A stretch of 64,000 nt of DNA from Malania oleifera (taxonomy: Eukaryota; Streptophyta; Magnoliopsida; Santalales; Ximeniaceae): assembly GCF_029873635.1 (NCBI RefSeq), contig NC_080422.1:15587549-15651548 (forward strand), in the 5' to 3' direction. The translations under genes and the position numbers were made by a program. Below are positions 33,725 through 46,611 of this stretch, piece by piece. The number at the start of each line of letters is the position of its first letter. Positions within the stretch are counted from its first letter, which is position 1. The notes beneath the pieces were generated by a model that was not told the DNA's origin, did no database searches, and saw nothing but the letters and a program-made list of their open reading frames with translations.

Positions 33725-35170
33725 TTAAATGAGTACCTTGTATAATGTTGTGCTTTTATCCGATCCTACTATCGTCGAAAGATGTGAGTATTTCTGGCGT
33801 ATTTCTGCTTCTAGTTCCCATGATGCTTCCTCAATGTCATGGTTGTGCCAGAGCACTTTTACTAGTGAAATCTTCTTTGTGTGCAACTCTTGATCCTTCT
33901 TGTCTAAAATCTGGATTGGTACTTCTTCATATGATAAAGTGTCACTAACTTCTAAAAACTCATAACTTATCACATGAGAAGGGTCTGGAACATACTTCTT
34001 TAACATTGAGACATGGAATACATCATGAATTCTCGATAGTGCAGGCAGTAAGGCAATTCTGTAAGCGACTGGACCAATTTTCTCCAATACCTCGAATGGT
34101 CCAATATACCTGGGGCTTAGTTTGTCCTTATTTCCAAACCTCATGATTCTTTTCATTGGAGTGACTTTTAAAAATATAGTATCCCCCACTTCAAACTCTA
34201 ACTCACTCCGTCGGGTATTCGCATAGCTCCTTTGCCGACTTTGAGCGATTTTTATTTTGTCCCGGATGAGCTTAATTTTCTCAGAGGTCCGTTGTATAAT
34301 CTCGGGACCTAAAATTTGTCGTTCGCCAACCTCATCCCAATATAATGGGGATCGACACTTTCTACCATATAACGCTTCATACGGTGCCATCTCTATGCTG
34401 GACTGATAACTATTGTTATAGGCGAACTCAACTAACGGTAGATACTAAATCCAACTTCCTTTGAAATCCAGTACACAAGCTCTCAACATATCCTCCAATA
34501 TCTGAATGGTTCTCTCTGACTGTCCATCAGTTTGAGGATGAAATGTTGTGCTGAAAGTAAGTCGTGATCCCAAGGCTCTTTGCAAACTCTTCCAAAATTG
34601 TGATGTGAATTGTGGATCTCGATCTGATACGATAGACACGGGCACGCCATGTAGTCTAACTATCTCTTGAACATATAACTCTGCAAGCTTGGTCATAGAG
34701 TAGTTAACTTTGATTGAAATAAAGTGAGCGGTTTTCGTTAGACGATCAACAACCACCCAGATGGCGTTCTGTCCATGAAGTGCTGGAAGTAGCCCAGTTA
34801 CAAAATCCATGGAGATGTGCTCCCATTTCCACTCAGGAATGTGGAGTAGTTGTAGTGGTCCTGTTGGTCTCTGGTGCTCAGCCTTTGCTTGCTGACAAGT
34901 AAGACACTGTTCCAAAAATTGTGCAATCTCCCTCTTCATGTTATTCCACCAAAAAGACTCTCTCAAGTCCCGATACATTTTCGTGCTTCCCAGATGCACT
35001 GTATAAATAGATCGATGAGCTTCTTCCAATATTGTTCTTTTGATATCTTTGTCATTAGGCACACACAATCTAGTTTGGAATCTTAAAACTCCATCATCAG
35101 AGATGTTAAAGTTTCCCTTCAGTCCACTCTGTACCTTACCCATAATCTTCACTAGCTCTACATCTTCCAT
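33725..35170 (-). pseudogene. Tekay-type integrase with C-terminal chromodomain-like region, one nonsense codon
   Basis: First part (35170-34445): zinc-binding HHCC region ([17 protein letters not shown] then [11 protein letters not shown]), then the catalytic core with [17 protein letters not shown] and the Glu in [13 protein letters not shown] at about 34445 interrupts the frame; the same frame continues through YLPLVEFAYNNSY and 34390-33725 (MAPYEALYGRKCRSP, GPFEVLEKIGPVAYRIALLP, ISLVKVLWHNHDIEEASWE). The last block is the chromovirus CR/chromodomain-type tail. It inserts element cDNA into the genome. Apart from the stop the core residues are intact; the domain is out of frame with RT-RNase H. 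Confidence 0.92.
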
Positions 35171-35283
35171 CTGTGCAACCTTAATTTTTCCAGTAAGGTC
35201 TGTTGGATTATCAGATTAGCAATGAGAGCTTGATGATTTCCTTCCACTATTTCCACACCAAATCTTTCCAAGTTCATTATAAT

Positions 35284-37158
35284 TTAATGTTGGGTCACCA
35301 TTGCCGAGATTGATGCATTCATTGACTTTCGACTTAATGCATCTGCTACCACGTTAGCTTTTCCCGGGTGATAGTTGATGACACAATCATAATCTTTGAT
35401 TAATTCTAACCATCTTCTTTGTCTTATGTTTAATTCTTTTTGTGTGAAAAAGTACTTGAGACTTTTATGGTCTGTGAAAATTTCACACCTTTCACCATAG
35501 AGATAGTGTCTCCAGATCTTTAGTGCGAATACCACAGCTGCTAGTTCCAAATCGTGTGTGGGATAATTCTTCTCGTACTCCTTGAGTTGTCGAGAAGCAT
35601 ATGCAATGACCTTCCTCTGTTGCATTAATACACACCTAAGCCCTTTCCGAGATGCATCATTGTAGATCACAAAACCATCTTCTCCTGATGGAATAGTCAG
35701 CACCGGGGTAGTGATGAGTCGTTGCTTTAATTCTTGAAAGCTTTGCTCACATTCATCAGTCCATTCATATTTCATATTCTTTCTTGTCAATCTCATCAGA
35801 GGACCAGATATTTTAGAAAACCCTTCCACAAATCGACGATAATATCCTGCCAGACCTAAGAAACTCCTGGTCTTATGAACATTCTTCGGTCTCGCCCAAT
35901 CCACTACTGCCTCTATTTTACTTGGGTCCATAGAAATACCATCCTTAGATATCACATGCCCTAAGAATGCAACTCTTTCTAGGTAGAACTCACATTTCGT
36001 AAGTTTGGCATAGAGTTTCTTTTCTCTTAGTATTTTGAGTACTAGCCTCAAATGGTTCTTATGTTCCTGGGGGCTTTTTGAATAAATCAAAATATCATCA
36101 ATGAAGACCACCACAAATTGATCTAGATATTCACAAAAAACCCTATTCATAAGGTCCATAAAGGCAGCAGGAGCATTGGTCAGTCCAAATGACATGACTA
36201 AGAATTCATAGTGACCATATATCGTTCGGAATGCAGTCTTTGGATCATCTTCTGATTTGATTTTCACTTGATGGTACCCTGATCGGAGGTCAATTTTAGA
36301 GAAGACTTGTGTTCCTTGGAGTTGATCAAACAAATCATCTATGCGAGGTATTGGGTACTTGTTCTTAATGGTCACTTTATTTATTTCCCGATAATCAATA
36401 CACATTCTCATCGATCCATCTTTCTTTTTAACGAACAGTACCGATGCTCCCCATGGTGATACCCTGGGTCTGATGAATCCTTTGTCCAGTAACTCTTGTA
36501 ATTGTTCCTTCAATTCTTTCAATTCTACCGGTGTCATTCTGTATGGAGCTTTAGATATCTGTGTCATCCCTGGTAGTAGGTCTATAACAAACTCGATTTC
36601 ACGGTCAGGAGGTAGCCGAAGTAAATCCTCAGGGAATACATCCGAGAATTCCCTTACTATTGGGATATCCTTGAGCTTTAATTCTTCCTTTGGGGCCTCC
36701 ACTACGCATGCTAGGTACCCTTGACATCCATTCAAAAGTAATCTCTTTGCCTGGATAGCTGACAATATTTGTGGTAAAGGGCATACACGAGTTCCATTGA
36801 ACTTGTATTCTTGCTCTCCAGGAGGTCTAAACACCACCTCCTTATTATAACAATTTATACTAGCATAACTAGAAGCTAGCCAGTCCATCCCAAGAATTAT
36901 GTCAAACCCGCGCATACTAAATACTACCAAGTTAGCCGGTAGTATTCTTTCCTCAACATAAATTGGGTAACCTTTAAGTATTTTTCTACATACTATCGAG
37001 GTTCCCGTTGGTGTAACCACAGATAACTCAGTTTCTAATGGTTGAGTCTCTACCCCACATATTTTAACATAAGTTGCAGATATAAAGGAGTGTGTGACTC
37101 TAGAATCAAATAATACTACTACTTTCTTGGAGAATATGGGAATAATACCTGTCACCAC
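35284..37158 (-). pseudogene. Gypsy/Tekay protease-RT-RNase H
   Basis: One open frame of about 624 codons. Protease: [14 protein letters not shown], where retropepsins have DSG, so the catalytic Asp remains but the Gly is lost. [36 protein letters not shown], the catalytic FIDDILIYS and [11 protein letters not shown]. RNase [49 protein letters not shown]. It ends at a stop about 110 bp before the integrase frame, and the frames differ by one. RT and RNase H catalytic residues look intact, which points to a fairly young copy. Confidence 0.95.
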
Positions 37159-37189
37159 ATCACTAGTATTTTCGGCATCTCCTGGAGTG

Positions 37190-38235
37190 AGGGCATAGAC
37201 ACGTGCCTGAGCGGTGTTCTGTTGATTGTTGCTTCGAGGTGCCTGGTTGCCTCCTCTTTGTTGATTTGGGTTGTAGTTGTTTTGTGGGCATTCTCATTGC
37301 ATGTGACTAGGTTTACCGCATCGATAACAGACCCCTAATCCCACTCGACACTCTTCCCCATGTAATTTGTTGAATTTTGTACAAGGGGTGCCTTGTGCAT
37401 TGTTTGGGTTTCTCGCTGTTTGCCCTCGCCCCACATTGTTGTTGTTGTTGTTGTTGCTCCTTTTCTAAGGTCCTTGATTTCTACTAGATTAAAACCCTTA
37501 TGACATGGGCCTCTTTCTCTGCTCAGATATCTCCGCACTCTTTTGTAGACTTTCTTCTGCCTTCGTTGCTTTGTTTACCAACTTGGAGAAGTCTTTGAGT
37601 TCGAATACTGTTACCATCTCATAAATCCTTGAGTTTATGCCTTCTTCAAAATTTTGGGCCTTCTTTGATTCATCTAGAACCAAATATGGTGCAAACCGGG
37701 ATAATTCAATGAATTTTGCTGCATATTGTTGTACGTTCATATTTCCCTGTTTTAACTCCAAAAACTCCTTCGCCTTTACATCTTTGGTGGTTTTGGGGAA
37801 AAATCGTTCAAAAAATACTTCCTTAAAATGCTCCCACGTAAGGACGGTTGGATTCGGTCCTTCCTCCAGGAGTAACTTTTTTGAGTTCCCCCAGCGTTTG
37901 GCCTCACCAATCATTTTATAGGCAGCATATAGCACCTTCTATTCGTCCGTACAATGAAGGACTTGTAGTATTTCTTCCATTGCTTGCATCCAATCTTCTG
38001 CAGCAATTGGATCGACTTTTCCCTCAAAAGTCAGAGGGCGCATTCGATTGAACTGTTCAACCGTACAACCTTCATGGGTTGGTGGATCATTCCGATCCTT
38101 AAAGTTCCGCAGAAATTCCTTCATGACTTGTGCCACATCACGCAACACTGTAGTAGCATTGATGTCTTCTCTATTGCAAGTACTCGTATTATTCTCGTTT
38201 CCTTCAACACTCACGTTGTTGTTCCTTGGGTCCAT
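37190..38235 (-). pseudogene. Tekay-type gag with CCHC zinc knuckle, interrupted
   Basis: ATG 38235 opens MDPRNNNVSVEGNENN; 98 codons to a stop, then the same frame continues at 37935 with MLYAAYKMIGEAKRWGNSKK and the retrotransposon gag core (LTWEHFKEVFFERFFPKT, LELKQGNMNVQQYAAKFIEL) to a stop at 37498. A third segment, in another frame, carries the zinc knuckle CYRCGKPSHMQ, stop, ECP (about 37345-37285), a CX2CX4HX4C motif broken by TGA. Two stops and a frameshift disable it. Gag forms the particle that packages element RNA. Confidence 0.9.
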
Positions 38236-38420
38236 TCCGAGGGAAAGGACTAGAGTTATTTTAAAATCATAACCTCATCTTTAAAATTTAATCAAACTTA
38301 TAGGCAAAAGAAAAACATCCTAATTTACCCGTTCTTACCCACATCATGGTTATGCCTATGCTCTGGTAAAATTATTTCTTAAAGTCTATAGAACCTATAA
38401 CCTATTTCTCTGATACCAAA

Positions 38421-40733
38421 TGTAATACCCCAACCCCGAAGGGTCTGGGATATTTACTTTTTACTATTGATTTACAGCGAAAGCAAATAAATTCAATTAT
38501 TATTAAACCAGAATACTAATTATCCATATTACAATCATTTATTTTAAAATGAGAAAAATTACACAAGCATAAATATCTGGCATCACACTAATATTTTTAA
38601 TCAATGTTTATTTTTCTATCCCCACCCGCATGCTTTCTAAGCTTGATTTCTGACATGCCCTTCAGAGTTATCTGAAATAAAAATATGATTGGAGTGAGAC
38701 GACGCTCAGTAAGTAAATAAGATTATTATTAGTGTGTAGTCAAAATGAGCTTTTAAAAATTTCGTAAAATAATATTTAATACTATAACGTCAAAATTTCT
38801 TCTAAAATAAATGTAAATCTAAAAATTTCTACATAAAACTTTTACCATCAACTATAACAATAAAATTCTATAATCATATACTATCACTGTTAAATTAAAC
38901 TTTTAACTTTAAAACTGTAAAAATATTTAATGATAAATATATATATACTTTTCCTTATACATTTTCTTTAGATCGTCATTTAAGCACAAAGTATTCTTTT
39001 CATGTAAACTTACACTTTTCCTTCAAATCATCAATAACTTTGTACACGTAATTAAATATGTATAAACATATTTTGTAAAAACCACCCTTAGGCCTGTTAG
39101 CCGTTAGTCATGTTTACCCCCATGACTGGGTTGTGCGGTCCGAAAACTGGACTTAGCTGGCTGACCGACCAAACTAAATCAACGTACGTAAACATTAAGT
39201 GAGATTTCCTTATTAAGTCCTGGTCCGGAACCAGATGTGCACTTAGGAGGAATCCACTAACATAAATAATCACTCTGAAACAGTGTGGGTGCACTCTGAT
39301 CCGTTTAAACTTTAAATTCCGGTATTGAGCATCTGTAACTTTGAACTTGTTTTGCCATAAGGTGTTTTAAAACCATCTTATTATAATTTATGTAATTTAA
39401 AATAATCTCGTGAAAATCTCCTCTTTACTCATATTTTCATGAATAATGCAATGTAAAAATAAATTCATGCAACACAATTTTTGTATTATAAATATATATA
39501 ATTTTTTTTTAATAGAAAGAAATGCTGAAAATTTACCCGAGGGGATTAGAACATTTTTTAACCCAAAAATAAATGTAAGTATATTAAAGATAGAACTGGT
39601 ATAATTAAATATACGTAAAAATAAACTCATGGAAATTTTATGGAACTAAGTAACATAATTGAAATTTACTTACAAAATAAACTCGGGTATGAATTTAAAA
39701 TTAAAAAGAAACTAACATAATCAAATTTACTTACCTTCTTCTTTTACCTTGTGCTACGAACACAATAATTATCTTTAAAAAATGAGATCGGAAAGAGTGG
39801 GTGAGTGAAAACTTACTCAAAAATTCTCTCTCCACCACAAATTCTTTCATTCACTAATCCTTCTCTTCTTTGGAAAAATTGTTGTGAAGAATGAAGGTTG
39901 AGAGCTTCTTATTTATAAAAAAATTTTGGGGAAGAAATGAAATTTATAAAAGTGTGGGGAAATGGGTGAAATTATAATTTTTTTTAAAATTAAAAAATGG
40001 GCAAGGGATGGGCAATGTATGGGTTGAGTATGAGATAGGGATGGAGGCCATGTGGGAGTGCTTGCCACCATTCCCATTAAATAAATTTTTAATTAATTAC
40101 TTACCTAATTAATTAATCAATTAGTTAATTAATTATTTTATTATTTTTCTTAATCATTATTATCATTGTTATTAATTTTAAACTATTTTTAGTATTTATT
40201 TATTTTATTATTTATTTTTAAACAAAAATTAAATTTAAATTTTAAAAACTCATGTGGGCCCCACATGGTCTTGTGGGCCCCACACAAATTCGAGACCCAA
40301 ATGGATCCTACGTAACTCCAATAATCCTCATACGATTTTATGAGCCCTACACAACTTCAAAACTCGTGTAAGCCTCCACACGACTTCGGGACTCATGTGG
40401 GCCCCACACAGTCTTGTGGGCCTTGCATAGGATACTCATATTATTATCATTTAATCATATATTTTTACAAATTATGTCAGTCAAAACATTATTTTATGTA
40501 CTTATTCACGTATATAAATAGTGTCTACCCTGTTTTATCCTATAAAATTCTATTTTAACCAGGCAGACCTCCAGGGAGCAACTGAGCCGCAATGGTCTCT
40601 GAGCACTCGCTAAGACAAGGTTTTTCTTAGGCATCAAACATGGAATCAAGGATCCTAACAGAGAAACACTTTCGTTTTGATACTAACTAAATGACCATTA
40701 TTATTATTCTTTTTTTTTTTTTGGGTTATTACA
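38421..40733 (-). repeat. Tekay-type LTR 3 (5' LTR of the gag-pol unit)
   Basis: Plus-strand ends TGTAATACCCC and GGGTTATTACA; 2313 bp. The PBS, complementary to initiator-Met tRNA (TTTGGTATCAGAG on the minus strand, 38420-38407), lies next to it. The TATA region (about 39905-39920) is degenerate compared with the other two LTRs. U3 palindromes CATGTGGGCCCCACATG and TTGTGGGCCCCACA lie at 40250-40300 and 40390-40430. The right flank GATAG does not match the TCTGA flank at 25948, so the array is not one simple insertion. Confidence 0.92.
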
Positions 40734-40739
40734 GATAGT

Positions 40740-41327
40740 GCCTGATCCAGTTCCATGCTAAAGAGTTCTCCATTGCACATGGTATGGACAAAGTGCTTGC
40801 AATCAGGGGTAATGATAGTATAAAAATAATTAACTAACCTTCATAATTCAAACCCGTGATGTGGAAAAGTACTTAGCAGATCCTTGAATCTCTCCCAGTA
40901 AGCTCAAAAAGTCTTGTCACCCTTATGCATAAACTGAATAATCTGTTCTTGCAAAATTAGGCTCTCTGTGAGGGACAAAACATATGTAGAAATTCACGTT
41001 CCATAGAAGCCCAGTTAGTGATAGAGTGAGGTCTCAAGGAATTAAACCACATTTGGGCTCTATCATTCAAAGAGACAAAAAATAAACACAGTCTAGTAGA
41101 TTCATGAGTTCTAGCACAAGAGAAAAAAAATTGCAAGTTAACTCAAACTTTGACAGGTGTCTATAAGGGCACTCAGATTCTGTCCCATAGAACTGAGGTA
41201 GTAATGAAGTCCTCTATTGGTTGCATCATGAAATCAAGTTCTTCGTTAGGTAAAATAGTGGAAGATGGTACAGTGGTGTATTGAAGTTGCAAAGAGTCCA
41301 TAAGCGTGCGTGGTGCAGGTGCAGCCA
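40740..41327 (-). pseudogene. Athila-like gypsy gag fragment
   Basis: Minus-strand translation starts MAAPAPRTLMDSLQLQY at 41327 and later, across stops and frame changes, reads LFFVSLNDRAQMWFNSLRPH and ITNWASMEREFLHMF, matching the gag core LxxRAKxWLNSLPPNSIxTW of Athila-type elements. Cut at about 40735 by the Tekay-type LTR. A poly-T/C tract (41340-41405) separates it from the primer site. Confidence 0.75.
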
Positions 41328-41466
41328 TATTTATTTGTTTATTTTTTTTTCAAAACTCAATTTTTTTTTTCTTTTTTTTTTCTTTTTTTTTTTTTTTTCC
41401 TTTTTCTTTTTCGTGAGACTAATTAAAATGATGGGAAAAATGCTAATTTAAGACTAAGACCGACGT

Positions 41467-42570
41467 TTCCCGACAACGACGTCAAAAACTTGACTCACTC
41501 GAAAAATAAGTAGCTCAGAAGCTATCTCAAGTATAGGAGTTCTATCGTGTAATATTTAGCCCAAAGGCTAGATTGTCTCTTCAGGGAATGCGGTTTAATC
41601 CCAAATTTTATGTTTTTCTAATCGAAATTAAAAAGTTACTGAATTCCATTCAAATTCAGGGTTTTCAGGATTGTTTGAGATTTCTTTTGACTAATTAAAC
41701 GAATGCGCAAATTAAACCTTAATCCTAACATGTACTGAATTAAATAACAAGAACGAAAAACCTACGTCTAATCACGCAGACATTGAAACACGTGTTAAAC
41801 TTCGAAATAGAAACTAAAGACGGTAACTTTAGCACGTAATTAAAACACACAATAATGGAAACTCAATCAAACACAAACGCGAACGATAAACACCGAACCT
41901 TTAACAAATTCAATAATTTGAATCAAGACCAAACGTAAATGCAAACACGAACACAACAAAAATTTAATGCTTTAACAACCTAAACGATAATTGAATATGA
42001 TAAAAATGAAAACTTTAATAAGGCTAACCCTAAACTAAATCGAGCTTCAATCAAAAATTAAATTTTAAAAAGGTCAACTAATTTAATTTCTAAAAACAAA
42101 AACAATTTTTTTTCTTTTTGTATTTTGTTTTTCTTTCCTTTTTCTTTTGAACCAAACCGGACCCTACTTAATTAATTAAATAACTCAAAGCATTAATTAA
42201 ATCTACCACAAAATTTAATTGAGAAAATAAATAAATAAATAAACTTCAATAATAATAAAACACCCTAAACAATTATTCAAAATCTAAAATTTTCCAATAA
42301 ACCTCAATAAAAAAATAACAATATTCAGTTAACAATAAAAAGAGGAAAAGAAGAGAGAGACAGAGTGAGAGAGAGAGGTTAGAGTTGCAGTAGAGAGGGG
42401 GATTTCTGGTCTCAGCTGGTAGCAGGTGGGCACAACAGTTGTGCTGGTTTTGCTGGAACAGAAAGGCTTTAGAGTTGCAGCAGATGAAGGTGGAGTAGCT
42501 CCTCGGGTGGCTGTGCAGTAGTTAGAATAGGTTGGTGGCGGTCGAAGCTGTGCAGTAGTCTGGTGGAAGG
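41467..42570 (-). repeat. Athila-type 5' LTR fragment with PBS, copy 2
   Basis: On the minus strand TGACGTCGTTGTCGGGAA (41484-41467) resembles the Athila primer site TGGCGCCGTTGCCGGGGA. The LTR begins on the plus strand at TGACTCACTC (41491) and parallels copy 1 at 20291-21224 to about 42430. The continuation to about 42570 (GTTGCAGCAGATGAAGG, GCTGTGCAGTAGT repeated) is not present in copy 1, which is broken there. Confidence 0.72.
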
Positions 42571-42852
42571 ATTATATGTGTTTATAAATATATATGAATA
42601 ACATGTGAGTTTGAAAAGAAAAACCAACCGTTTGAGTTATGATTTTGAGCCTAGGGCTGTGTAGATATTATTTGCGAAAATGGAATGATGAAAGTAATGA
42701 ATTTTTTTGATAATTGTGAAGATAATTTGATGTGTATTTTTAGTTACGTGAATAGTGAACATGGGTTGGCTTACTATTTTAACGAGATATATTTATGCAT
42801 ATTATTTGAAATGTGTGGCATGAGTAAAATGAAAATAATGAGTTGAGTGGTG

Positions 42853-42884
<32 letters not shown>

Positions 42885-44237
42885 AACATCTTGGAAATAC
42901 TGATATGTATTAGGATTATATTGCATGTGTATTGTTAATCAGAGCTGGATATGAATGTTAAATTGCAATGTATGATTTGAGAACTCCAATGGACCATAGT
43001 GGGGCACAATACTGTTGCGTATAATTTTTGGCAAAGATTAGTGCACCCACACGACTTAGAGAGAGTGTGGAGATGAGATGGTTGATTGAGCTATGTAGGG
43101 TAGAGTTCCCCCTAGAGTCTATACCAATGTGGGAAAGCCAATCTGACTCATAGACTAAAGAGGTTGTTTTCTGATTTAGCTCTGGTGGGCTGACCAGGGT
43201 TAAGTCCAGCCTTTGGGCCGCACAACTCGTCATAGGAGGAAGCATGACAGTGATTATCCATCCGGTAGTGAGTTCTAAATGCATAATTATTTAATTTTAC
43301 TAGTGAATAATATGAGAACAGAACATGTGAATGCAAACATGAATATAGAGTAGCATGAAATTAGAGTAATGTGAAATGTGAATGTGAAATGTGGATGATA
43401 TGAAATGTGGAAGTGTGAAATCAGAGTAGCACAAAATCAGAGTAATGTGAAAGTGAACTATGTGATGTGAAATACTGAGAACATGAAAAGATGACTAATA
43501 TAGAGATAACAGATACAAAGTAAAGTAAATATGTATTATATATTATAGTATTATATGTATTTGGGGCAAAATATACTCTTCACTCGAGGGCTTGCTGAGA
43601 AAGGCAAGTGCTCTGATTAATATCAGATGTAGCCATATTGGGCTGCATAGCATATTAGAGTAGAGGGAAGTTACTTGTATGGGCGGGTAATCTTTCCTAT
43701 TCTCAAGAACTTCTTTCTGTAAAATTTTGTGTGAATGTGTGTGTATACGAGATAAACTATCCACTTGAGGGCTTACTGAGTAAGGTAAGTGCCCTGATAT
43801 GCTTTAGTTGTAGCTATCGATTGCATAAGGTATCAGAGCAGAGGAGTGTTACCTGTATGGGCGCGTAATCACCCCAATCCTTGGGAACTTTCGTTGGTAA
43901 AATATTCTACATGTGCGTGAGTAAGGAGAGAGAATGGTTTCATAACTGTGATAATTTTGTAAATGATGATTATATGTTTGTACCTAAACCTCATGATAGC
44001 CACACACTAGTGTTAATCTATTCCGTTTTACTAAGATGTGTCTCACCCGATATGAATTTCATTTTGTTTAGGACCTCTGTGTGATCGAGCTTAGTGAACT
44101 TGGGGTTGAGTTTGTTGGCATAGTATTTTTGTGAGAGGGTACATATTTTGGTTGTATTTTTGGTTTATGTTTTTTGTTTTTCTAACGGATACTGGATGTT
44201 GGGAAATACTGTTTTGGGATGTTTATATAGTACTCTG

Positions 44238-45663
44238 TGTTGACCTTATTGGTCACGCCCGATTTTGATTATGACAAATACTCATTGTATCTAATGAGTG
44301 GTTGAGTTTTGTGCAGGAATCAAGAATGATAAGATCAAGATGTGCACAAAGCAAGAAAGGCTTGAAGACAATTTCATAACTCTTAATTGTAATAATTTTC
44401 AGTAAAATTGTCTGTAACAGTAATTAGGGTTCTTTAGTTTGTAATAAGCACACACATCACAAACATGATTTAATTTGCAAGCTCAAACCGAACCATAGAA
44501 AGACCTTAGGGTTCAGTCGACCGATACCGGACTTTTTCGGTGATCTCAAATTGGACCCCAAGTGACCTTAGGTCACTCACCTTTGCACTTGTATGTAATA
44601 GGCACTTGAATAGGGTTTATATGTTGCAAGAAGGGACCGAAATGCACACTTGGTGCACTTTCGGTCGACCGGCCAACTCAGTTCAATTTGTCCCGGTCGA
44701 CCGAAATCGGTCCGGGTCAACTATTTGACCCAGGCCCGGTCGACCGAGCCCTTATAGGTCATTTGACCTCGGTCGACCGAACCACCTGGGAGTCAACAGT
44801 TTGACCTCCCGGTCGACCGACCAGATTTGTACTCCAATTACCTGGTCGACCGAGGGGTCTTGGGAGGATTCCCAACGGTCTGGTCGACCGAGCCATACAG
44901 TTCAAAAAGGCCCCGGTCGACCGAACCTCGGAGTCTTTGAAAATCGCCCTTGCCCGGTCGATCGACCACTCAGTTCAAAATTCCCCTGGTCGACCGAACC
45001 ACTTTTGGTCGACCGGACCTCTCGGGTTGTTCCCATTTTTACCGTGGTTAATATTTTTCTAAACAGGGTTAAAATGCCTTAAATATCATTAAACTTTTCT
45101 AAAAATACCCTATAGGTCCCCAACGGTCATATTTTCTCCCTTGCCTATATATACAAGTTCATTTGAGAAAATTAGTGGGAGATTAGCCACCTTGATTAGG
45201 GAAGAATTCTCTGAAAAATAAAAACCCTATACTACTCATTTTATTACTCAAACCACTCATACTTGCCTTCTAGCATTGCCTACATATGTTGTAAGTTGAT
45301 TGAGTGTTTTGTCTAATAGGTTTGCTCTCCCATTCATATTTGATTGATTTATTTTCATCGAGAGCTAAACCTAAGTATTCTTAGGAGACTTTGCTAATAA
45401 GTCTATCCTAAGAAGACTTTGATAGATCTTCTAAGATTTGCACCTTCATTGCAACATCTTAAGAAGATTGTATTTGTTTTTGGTTGCAAAACATTTTCAA
45501 AATACATTCAAATATCTAGTGTGCTTTGTCTTGATAAATCTTTAAAGAGATATTTGTTTGTGTGAGAAAAATCTTTGTTGCAATATTCATTGATTTATAT
45601 CCATAGTTGAATACAAAGATTAAACTCTTTTTGTAAACCAAACTTATACATTGCTAAAGCTTC

Positions 45664-45716
<53 letters not shown>

Positions 45717-46488
45717 GAAAACTTGTTGATTGAAATATATGAAGTTTGATAATATCTTTGTTTGAGCACTTAGATTGAATATCCTGTGATACAAAGATAA
45801 TTTAAGTTTGCACTCTCACGCACTCATTACAACGATAGTAAATCTATTTGAGAGTTGACATCTTAGACCACATTGAGCTTACATATTGAATCATACTGTG
45901 GTGTTTGTTATTGCGCGCATCCGGGTACATATCTGCTTTACACGAAAGCACAATCACTGTACCATTTGATTGTAATACACTTTGGTTGTATTTCCAGGCA
46001 CGGGCCTGAAGAGGGAGACTAGCCCTGAAATAGTCCCGGATTGGCTCAGACCCGGTTAGGAAAGCTAGGTGCGTCATCCTGTTAAGGCGTGTAGGTTGAG
46101 GTCAGCCCTGCTAATTGACCTGGTTAAGGTTGAGGTCAGCCCTGTGTTAATTTGACCTGGTTGTAAACGGTGCCGCTCCACCCTTAAGTGAGCTATTAGT
46201 GGAATCCTCTAGCTTGCGAGCTTGAGGCGGGGACGTAGGCACTGTTGGCCGAACCTCGATAACATATCGTGTGTTTATTTACATTTCTGCACTTTACATT
46301 TACCGCACGCGTATGTTATTATGTGAATGATGCGCTTAACTTAAATTTTCACATATCTTTTATATCTGCGCATTTGGAATTATATAGACCAACCCTAGGT
46401 TGTTTTATACGAGCTTTTTATTTAACCTAGGTGATAAATTTGAAAATTCCAATTCACCCCCCCTCTTGGGAATACACCAATTCTAACA
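44238..46488 (+). mobile_element. Family B LTR, copy 2 (solo), inserted in family A copy 3
   Basis: Ends TGTTGACCTTATTGG and CACCAATTCTAACA, flanked by CTCTG (44233-44237) and CTCTA (46489-46493), a target duplication with one mismatch. 2251 bp, non-coding. Plus orientation from TATATATA at 45146-45153. (AT)n at 45666-45713. The 3' half carries the block GCACGGGCCTGAAGAGGGAG and GACCCGGTTAGGAAAGCTAG, shared with copy 1. Confidence 0.85.
44511..45020. promoter_or_regulatory. Palindrome array (CGGTCGACCG type) in family B copy 2
   Basis: About twelve copies of CCGGTCGACCGA or close variants (for example near 44517, 44664, 44694, 44736, 44770, 44809, 44844, 44883, 44913, 44956, 44988 and 45004), mostly 20-60 bp apart. 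Each centres on the perfect palindrome GTCGAC. The last unit ends about 126 bp upstream of TATATATA. Confidence 0.9.
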
Positions 46489-46611
46489 CTCTAGTATATT
46501 ATTAAGGATGTCTATTTATTTTTCCGCTTCGTGATTGAGGTTATGGTTTCAGACACAGGTGATTGGATCATATCACACCCCAAGCTCCACTTGGTAGGTT
46601 TGGGGTGTGAC

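Larger units (their letters stand above)
42571..46611 (+). mobile_element. Family A LTR, copy 3, 5'-truncated and split by a family B LTR
   Basis: From about 42571 the text parallels copies 1 and 2 (GAGGGCTTGCTGAGAAAGGC, CTTACTGAGTAAGGTAAGTG, GATGTGTCTCACCCGA). The left end lacks the U3 promoter part. After the insert (44238-46488) it resumes and ends GGGGTGTGACA at 46611. No coding sequence. Confidence 0.78.

Noticed and set aside
44511..45020. CRISPR-like array
   Set aside because: Units are 12-14 bp palindromes with irregular spacing inside an LTR of a plant genome; no cas genes and no uniform repeat-spacer pattern.
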